Shown here: in pieces, positions 59,324 through 64,000 of the stretch | Layout: every line of letters begins with the position of its first letter | Numbering within the stretch: the stretch's first letter is position 1 | DNA from: Scleromatobacter humisilvae | GTDB taxonomy: Bacteria; Pseudomonadota; Gammaproteobacteria; Burkholderiales; Burkholderiaceae_C | NCBI RefSeq assembly: GCF_023231945.1 | Contig: NZ_JAJLJH010000001.1 | Span: 1,860,001 to 1,924,000 of the forward strand | Direction of reading: 5' to 3' | DNA length: 64,000 bases | Notes under the pieces: model-generated | Seen by the model: the letters and a program-made list of their open reading frames with translations, nothing else | Told to the model about the DNA's origin: nothing | Databases searched by the model: none | Translations under genes and position numbers: made by a program

Positions 59324-60220
59324 TTAAGCGGGAAGGATTTCGGCCAGCAGGCGCCGCACGCCGGACTCCCAGTCCGGCAGGTGCACGCCGAAGCGCTCGC
59401 GAAGCTTGCGCGTGTCGAGGCGCGAATTCAACGGCCGCGGCGCGGGTGTCGGGTACGCGCTGGTGGGGATGGGCCGCAGGGCGTCGGCGGGCAGCGTCAA
59501 CGGCACGCCGCGGGCGCGCGCCGTCTCGATCACCAGGCGTGCGTAGCCGTGCCAGCTCGTCGCGCCGGCGGCCACCGCGTGATAGGTGCCGGCCAGGTCG
59601 GGCTGGGCGCGCGCGGCGCGGGCCATCAGCGCGGTGAGGTCGGCCAGCAGGTCGGCGCCGGTGGGCGCGCCGATCTGGTCGTCGATGACGTTCAGCTCGG
59701 TCCGGGCGGCCGCCAGCTTCAGCATCGTCCTGGCGAAGTTGCCGCCGCGCGCCGCGTAGACCCAGCTGGTGCGCAGGATCAGGTGCTGGCAGCCGCTGGC
59801 GCGGATCTGGTTCTCGCCATCGAGCTTGGTGCGGCCATAGACCGACAACGGGCCCGTGGGCGCGGCCTCGCCGCGCGGCTGGTCGCCCGAGCCGTCGAAG
59901 ACGTAGTCGGTGCTGTAGTGGACGAGCCACGCGCCGCTGGCAGCCGCGCTGCGCGCCAGCACGCCGGGCGCATCGGCGTTGATCGCCTGCGCGAGCGCGG
60001 GCTCGGATTCCGCCTTGTCGACGGCGGTGTGCGCGGCGGCGTTGACGATCAGGTCGGGCCGGACCGCGGCGACGGTCGCGGCGAGCGCGTCCGGCCTCGA
60101 GAAATCGGCTGCGTAGTCGCGGCTCTGCGAATCGAGCGCCAGCACCTCGCCGAGCGGCTGCAGCGAGCGCTGCAGTTCCCAGCCGACCTGGCCGTCGCCA
60201 CCGAACAGCAGGATCTTCAT
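59324..60220 (-). CDS. rfbD: dTDP-4-dehydrorhamnose reductase (298 aa)
   Basis: SDR-type enzyme for the last step of dTDP-L-rhamnose synthesis. GGDGQVGWEL binds NAD(P)H, and the catalytic YxxxK is in VYGRTKLDGE. The DYVFDG segment is characteristic. It begins 1 base after the rfbB stop, so translation is coupled. Confidence 0.96.
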   Translation of the reverse strand: MKILLFGGDGQVGWELQRSLQPLGEVLALDSQSRDYAADFSRPDALAATVAAVRPDLIVNAAAHTAVDKAESEPALAQAINADAPGVLARSAAASGAWLVHYSTDYVFDGSGDQPRGEAAPTGPLSVYGRTKLDGENQIRASGCQHLILRTSWVYAARGGNFARTMLKLAAARTELNVIDDQIGAPTGADLLADLTALMARAARAQPDLAGTYHAVAAGATSWHGYARLVIETARARGVPLTLPADALRPIPTSAYPTPAPRPLNSRLDTRKLRERFGVHLPDWESGVRRLLAEILPA

Positions 60221-60221
60221 C

Positions 60222-61280
60222 TCAGGCCTTCGCGTATTGCGTCGAGACCCAGTCTCGGTAGGCGCCGCTCTGCACGCCCTGCACCCATTCGCTGTTCGCG
60301 AGATACCACTCGACGGTCTTGCGCAGGCCCGTCTCGAAGGTCTCCTTCGGCTGCCAGCCCAGCTCGGTGCAGAGCTTGGTGGCGTCGATCGCGTAGCGGC
60401 GGTCGTGGCCCGGGCGATCCTTGACGAAGGTGATCAGCCGATCGCGCGGACCGGCCGCGTCGGGGCGCAGTTCGTCCAGCAGCGCGCAGATCCCGCGCAC
60501 GATCTCGATGTTGGTCTTCTCGTTGAGGCCGCCCACGTTGTAGGTCTCGCCGACGCGGCCCTCGGCCAGCACCGCGCGGATCGCCGCGCAGTGATCCTTC
60601 ACGTAGAGCCAGTCTCGCACGTTGAGGCCGTCGCCGTACACCGGCAGCGACTTGCCCGCCAGCGCGTTGACGATCACCAGCGGGATCAGCTTCTCGGGGA
60701 AGTGCAGCGGGCCGTAGTTGTTCGAGCAGTTCGTCGTCAGCGTCGGCAGGCCGTAGGTGTGGTGCCACGCGCGCACCAGGTGGTCGCTGGCGGCCTTGCT
60801 CGCCGAGTACGGGCTGTTGGGCTCGTACGGGTGCGTCTCGGTGAACGGCGCGGCGTCGGCCGTCAGCGAACCGTAGACCTCGTCGGTGCTCACGTGCAGG
60901 AAGCGGAAGGACGCCTTGTCGTCGCCCTCCAGCGTGGCGTGGTAGCCGCGCGCCGCCTCGAGCAGGTTGAACGTGCCCTCGATGTTGGTCTTGAGGAACG
61001 CGCCCGGGCCGAGGATCGAGCGGTCGACGTGGCTCTCGGCCGCGAAGTTGACGATCGCGCGCGGACGATGGTTGCGCAGCATCGCCTCGACGAGGTTGCG
61101 GTCGCCGATGTCGCCGTGCTGGAACACGTGGCGCGGGTCACCCTTGAGCGGCTCGAGGTTGGCGAGGTTGCCCGCGTAGGTCAGCGCGTCGAGGTTGACG
61201 ACGTGCTCGTCGTGGTTCTCGAGCCAGTCGAGGACGAAGTTGCTGCCGATGAAGCCGGCGCCGCCGGTGACGAGGATCAT
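60222..61280 (-). CDS. rfbB: dTDP-glucose 4,6-dehydratase (352 aa)
   Basis: Second step of the dTDP-rhamnose pathway. [14 protein letters not shown] binds NAD+, STDEVYG and [13 protein letters not shown] carry the catalytic residues, and [14 protein letters not shown] is conserved at the end. ATG 61280 (MILVTGGAG) is the clear start, 38 bases after the upstream epimerase stop. Confidence 0.97.
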   Translation of the reverse strand: MILVTGGAGFIGSNFVLDWLENHDEHVVNLDALTYAGNLANLEPLKGDPRHVFQHGDIGDRNLVEAMLRNHRPRAIVNFAAESHVDRSILGPGAFLKTNIEGTFNLLEAARGYHATLEGDDKASFRFLHVSTDEVYGSLTADAAPFTETHPYEPNSPYSASKAASDHLVRAWHHTYGLPTLTTNCSNNYGPLHFPEKLIPLVIVNALAGKSLPVYGDGLNVRDWLYVKDHCAAIRAVLAEGRVGETYNVGGLNEKTNIEIVRGICALLDELRPDAAGPRDRLITFVKDRPGHDRRYAIDATKLCTELGWQPKETFETGLRKTVEWYLANSEWVQGVQSGAYRDWVSTQYAKA

Positions 61281-61318
61281 GTTCTTCCTTCTTGCCCGCC
61301 CCGATCCGAGGCGGCATT

Positions 61319-62338
61319 TCAGCGCCCTTCGGGGGCGCCGTAGTATCTCTTGTACCAATCGGCGAAACGGCCGATCCCCACGTTCAGCGGCGTGCGCGGC
61401 GCCACGCCCGTCCACTCGCGCAGCGCGGAGACATCCGCGTGCGTCGCGACGACGTCGCCCGGCTGCATCGGCTTGTAGACCTTGACGGCCTCGACGCCGA
61501 CGGCACGCTCGATCGTGGCGATGAACTCGCCGAGCTGCACCGGATCCTGGTTGCCGATGTTGAACACGCGGTACGGCGCGCGCGAGCGGCCGGGATGCGG
61601 GTGCAGCGCGTCGAACGCCGGGTCGGGCGTGGCGGGCCGGTCGAGCACCGCGACGACCCCGTCGACGATGTCGTCGATGTAGGTGAAATCGCGCATCATC
61701 TTGCCGTCGTTGTAGACGGCGATCGGCTTGCCCGCGAGGATGTCGCGCGTGAACGAGAAGTACGCCATGTCCGGCCGCCCCCACGGGCCGTAGACCGTGA
61801 AGAAGCGCAGGCCGGTCGTCGGCGTGCCGTACAGGTGGCTGTACGTGTGGGCCATCAGCTCGTTGGACTTCTTGGTCGCGGCGTAGAGGCTGACGGGGTG
61901 GTCGACGCTGTCGGCCTCCGAGAATGGCATCTTCGCGTTGCCGCCGTAGACGCTGGAGCTGCTGGCGTAGACGAGGTGCTCGACCGGATGGTGGCGGCAG
62001 GCCTCGAGCACGTGCAGGAAGCCCGACAGGTTGGAATCGCCGTACGCGAGCGGGTTGTCGATCGAGTAGCGCACGCCGGCCTGCGCCGCGAGGTGCACGA
62101 CGCGGTCGAACTTCTCGCGCGCGAACAGCGCATCCAGCGCGGCGCCGTCGACGATGTCCAGCGGCTCGAAGCGGAAGTTGTCCAGCCCGGCCAGCTCGGC
62201 CAGCCGCGCGCGCTTCAGCGACGGGTCGTAGTAGGCGTTCAGGTTGTCGATGCCCACCACGCTGTCGCCGCGCGCCGCGAGGCGCTGGACGACGTGCATG
62301 CCGATGAAGCCGGCGGCGCCGGTGATCAGGACTTTCAT
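61319..62338 (-). CDS. NAD-dependent epimerase, UDP-glucuronate 4-epimerase-like (339 aa)
   Basis: SDR epimerase with [28 protein letters not shown], YxxxK in [11 protein letters not shown] and [15 protein letters not shown], the last being typical of UDP-glucuronate 4-epimerases that make UDP-galacturonate. ATG 62338 starts at the NAD motif. It lies between the rhamnose genes and epsL, so it probably supplies a uronic acid to the polymer. Confidence 0.9.
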   Translation of the reverse strand: MKVLITGAAGFIGMHVVQRLAARGDSVVGIDNLNAYYDPSLKRARLAELAGLDNFRFEPLDIVDGAALDALFAREKFDRVVHLAAQAGVRYSIDNPLAYGDSNLSGFLHVLEACRHHPVEHLVYASSSSVYGGNAKMPFSEADSVDHPVSLYAATKKSNELMAHTYSHLYGTPTTGLRFFTVYGPWGRPDMAYFSFTRDILAGKPIAVYNDGKMMRDFTYIDDIVDGVVAVLDRPATPDPAFDALHPHPGRSRAPYRVFNIGNQDPVQLGEFIATIERAVGVEAVKVYKPMQPGDVVATHADVSALREWTGVAPRTPLNVGIGRFADWYKRYYGAPEGR

Positions 62339-62354
62339 CGCTTGACTTGCGCGG

Positions 62355-63623
62355 TCAGTCGAAGTGAATCGACGCCGTGCACTGAACGTAGTTGTCGTTG
62401 TAGGACGCGGCCAGCCCCTTGATCGCCAGCGATCCGGACACATGGCTCGTCTCGCGCCCGGCGCCACAGCTCAGGTCGGTCGTGCGGGTGGGCAGGAAGT
62501 GGGCGGTCAGGAAGACGCGTGACGTGCGCGTCGAGCCGCTGGCCTCGCCCACCAGGGTCTGCTGTGGCAGGTACTTGCGGTCGATGTAGTCCGCGCTCAT
62601 CTCGAGGCTGGTCTTCGCAGTGACTGCATAGGTCGTGTCGAGGTGGGCATCGTTGTTGATGGCGGTGCCGTTGACGTTGCCTGAGCTGACCACCGCGCCG
62701 CTGCCTGCGCCGTACAAGGAGTCTGCATCGGCGCTGCGCTTGAGGCTCAGGGTGAACGTCAGGTGCGACGGTGGCTTCCAGACCCAGTTCAACGAGCCGT
62801 TCATGAAATGGCGCGTGCCGCCGAACGCGTCGCTGTAGTAAGACGTGTAGCCCAGGCTAGCGTCCATGCGGGTGTTGCCGCCCACCTGCCACTGCGTGGT
62901 GGCGCTGATCACCTTGCTGTTGAAGTTGGACCTGCCCTGCGTGCTGGTGCCGTCCGGGTGCGCGATGGTGCCGTCCGGGTATTCTCCGCGCACGTAGTTG
63001 CCGGTCACGCCGAACGACAAATCGGGGCTCGTCGAATACCGGGTGCCGAGGTCGGCCGACCACTGGTGCTCGTCGCTGACGCGGAAGATGTCGTTGGAGT
63101 AGTTGCGCTTGTTGGCGTCCGTTCCGCCGAAGATCGTCCACCGCGACTGGCCGCCGAGCGTCGCGCGGGCGAAGACGTGGTTGTCGTTCCGCAGGTTCTT
63201 CACGATCGTCGTGTCGGTCGAGGCGCCCACGATCGTAAACTCCGAGCTCTCGCCGTAGAAGGACTGGTGCCGGTGCGAGTCTGCGCCCAACGCGCCGGAC
63301 AGGTCGCCCACGGTGCTCCAGTCGAACTCCGCCGCGGCGTTGTAGCCGGTCGAATCGAGCGTGTGCGAGTGCTTGTAACGATCGAAGTCGACGTCGCCCG
63401 TGATCACCAGCTTGTCGCGCCCGACGGGCTCGTTGATCGCACCGCTCAGCTGCGTGGTCGATGTCCAGTCCGCAATCTGCCTGGATTCGGTATGGCCGAG
63501 GTTGCTCTGATGCTGGATCTGCTCGGAAGCTCCGAACGAGAACGGCTCCAGGTCCGCCCAGGCGCTTCCGGCGAACAGGGCGAGGCACAGGGGCGAGAGC
63601 GTCGCCAACGATTTGTTCTTCAT
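62355..63623 (-). CDS. epsL: EpsL-like outer-membrane beta-barrel protein (422 aa)
   Basis: Signal peptide (residues 1-23, ending SAWA) then an alternating hydrophobic-polar pattern with aromatic strand ends, closing in CTASIHFD: a barrel of about 16-18 strands. It fits the EpsL family associated with PEP-CTERM/exosortase-type exopolysaccharide loci. It may form the outer-membrane route for the polymer. ATG 63623 (MKNKSLAT) precedes the signal peptide. Confidence 0.82.
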   Translation of the reverse strand: MKNKSLATLSPLCLALFAGSAWADLEPFSFGASEQIQHQSNLGHTESRQIADWTSTTQLSGAINEPVGRDKLVITGDVDFDRYKHSHTLDSTGYNAAAEFDWSTVGDLSGALGADSHRHQSFYGESSEFTIVGASTDTTIVKNLRNDNHVFARATLGGQSRWTIFGGTDANKRNYSNDIFRVSDEHQWSADLGTRYSTSPDLSFGVTGNYVRGEYPDGTIAHPDGTSTQGRSNFNSKVISATTQWQVGGNTRMDASLGYTSYYSDAFGGTRHFMNGSLNWVWKPPSHLTFTLSLKRSADADSLYGAGSGAVVSSGNVNGTAINNDAHLDTTYAVTAKTSLEMSADYIDRKYLPQQTLVGEASGSTRTSRVFLTAHFLPTRTTDLSCGAGRETSHVSGSLAIKGLAASYNDNYVQCTASIHFD

Positions 63624-63657
63624 TTGTTTCCTCCTGCCGTCCATCGACGGCGTCGCT

Positions 63658-64000
63658 TCACCGCGCCAGCGGCACCGGCGCATTGCCGAACGGATCCTTG
63701 TATCGACCCAGTCGATCCATCAGCATCCACCACAAGAACTTCGAGCTCCGGACGTAGCGCATCAGGTAGCGCCGCGGCTCGGTCGCGACGCGGTAGGTCC
63801 ACTCGAGCCCGAGCCGCCGCAGCAGCACGGGCGCGCGCCTGACCTCGCCCGCTTCGTAGTCGATCACCGCGCCGATGCCCATCATCACCCGCACCTGCGG
63901 CAGGCGGTGACGAACGCTGGCGATCCACATCTCCTGCTTCGGCGCGCCGAGTCCGACCAGCAGCACGTTGGCGCCGCTGGCCTCGATCATCTTCAGGACG
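63658..64000 (-). CDS. WecG/TagA/CpsF glycosyltransferase, partial (C-terminal part)
   Basis: Only the last 113 codons are visible; the start lies beyond the right edge. LLVGLGAPKQEMWIA and GIGAVIDYEAGEVRRAP are the GT26 core, and RLGLEWTYRVATEPRRYLMR is the usual C-terminal signature. Members transfer N-acetylmannosaminuronate, glucuronate or similar sugars. It is 34 bases upstream of epsL, so it belongs to the same EPS operon. Confidence 0.9.
   Translation of the reverse strand, partial: VLKMIEASGANVLLVGLGAPKQEMWIASVRHRLPQVRVMMGIGAVIDYEAGEVRRAPVLLRRLGLEWTYRVATEPRRYLMRYVRSSKFLWWMLMDRLGRYKDPFGNAPVPLAR

Overview
The window is GC-rich (about 70% by eye) and densely coded. It looks like a chromosomal segment of a betaproteobacterium of the order Burkholderiales, closest in flavour to the Rubrivivax/Leptothrix/Roseateles group. 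The pointers are a PhaM-type PHA-granule protein, a DUF3567 protein, a methionine synthase split into two genes, an fds-type NAD-linked formate dehydrogenase, glcDEF, two PEP-CTERM proteins and an EpsL/WcaJ exopolysaccharide locus. The assignment is inference from gene content only. No rRNA, tRNA, CRISPR array, intact insertion sequence or prophage was seen.

Layout. 1-5.4 kb: an unrecognised partial gene, an M16 peptidase, an orphan NMT1-type binding protein, two glutathione transferases and an EamA exporter. 5.5-9.3 kb: katG, divergent from a periplasmic fusion of cyclohexadienyl dehydratase with an AroQ-gamma chorismate mutase. 9.3-13.3 kb: a PEP-CTERM protein and a sedolisin-type lipoprotein peptidase, separated by almost 1 kb of non-coding DNA full of inverted and direct repeats. 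13.3-22.8 kb: a formate module (OFA transporter, fdsG, fdsB, fdsA, fdhD, fdsD) with a divergent FdsR-like regulator. 22.8-26.4 kb: an HxlR regulator and short-chain dehydrogenase facing each other across a perfect operator-like palindrome, a small secreted protein and two multiheme cytochromes c. 26.5-34.1 kb: phaM, glcD, glcE, glcF and a glycosyltransferase in one direction, preceded by a TraB/GumN protein and a fumarylacetoacetase-family hydrolase.

34.2-44.6 kb: DUF3108 and DUF3567 proteins, a shortened AbrB-family transporter, a GGDEF-EAL protein, and the two halves of methionine synthase with an opposite-strand degenerate HD-GYP-like gene between them; then a second PEP-CTERM protein. 44.6-49.2 kb: sulfate assimilation (cysQ, cysD, cysNC). 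CysD is preceded in the same open frame by an inactivated IS630-transposase-like domain. 49.2-64 kb: a kinase-like protein and surface polysaccharide genes: GT4 and GT25 glycosyltransferases, a WcaJ-type initiating transferase, ManC, a sugar nucleotidyltransferase, an acyltransferase-like membrane protein, rfbC, rfbA, rfbD, rfbB, a UDP-glucuronate epimerase-like gene, EpsL and a partial WecG/TagA transferase at the right edge.

How it fits together. Formate would be imported and oxidised to CO2 with NADH production. Glycolate oxidation feeds central carbon, next to a PHA storage gene. The polysaccharide locus supplies GDP-mannose, dTDP-rhamnose and probably UDP-galacturonate to an EPS of the type that accompanies PEP-CTERM/exosortase sorting. 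The exosortase itself is not in the window. The points most worth following up are the two gene fusions, the repeat-rich intergenic region at 9.9-10.9 kb, the sigma-54-like promoter of the first PEP-CTERM gene, and the interrupted metH.
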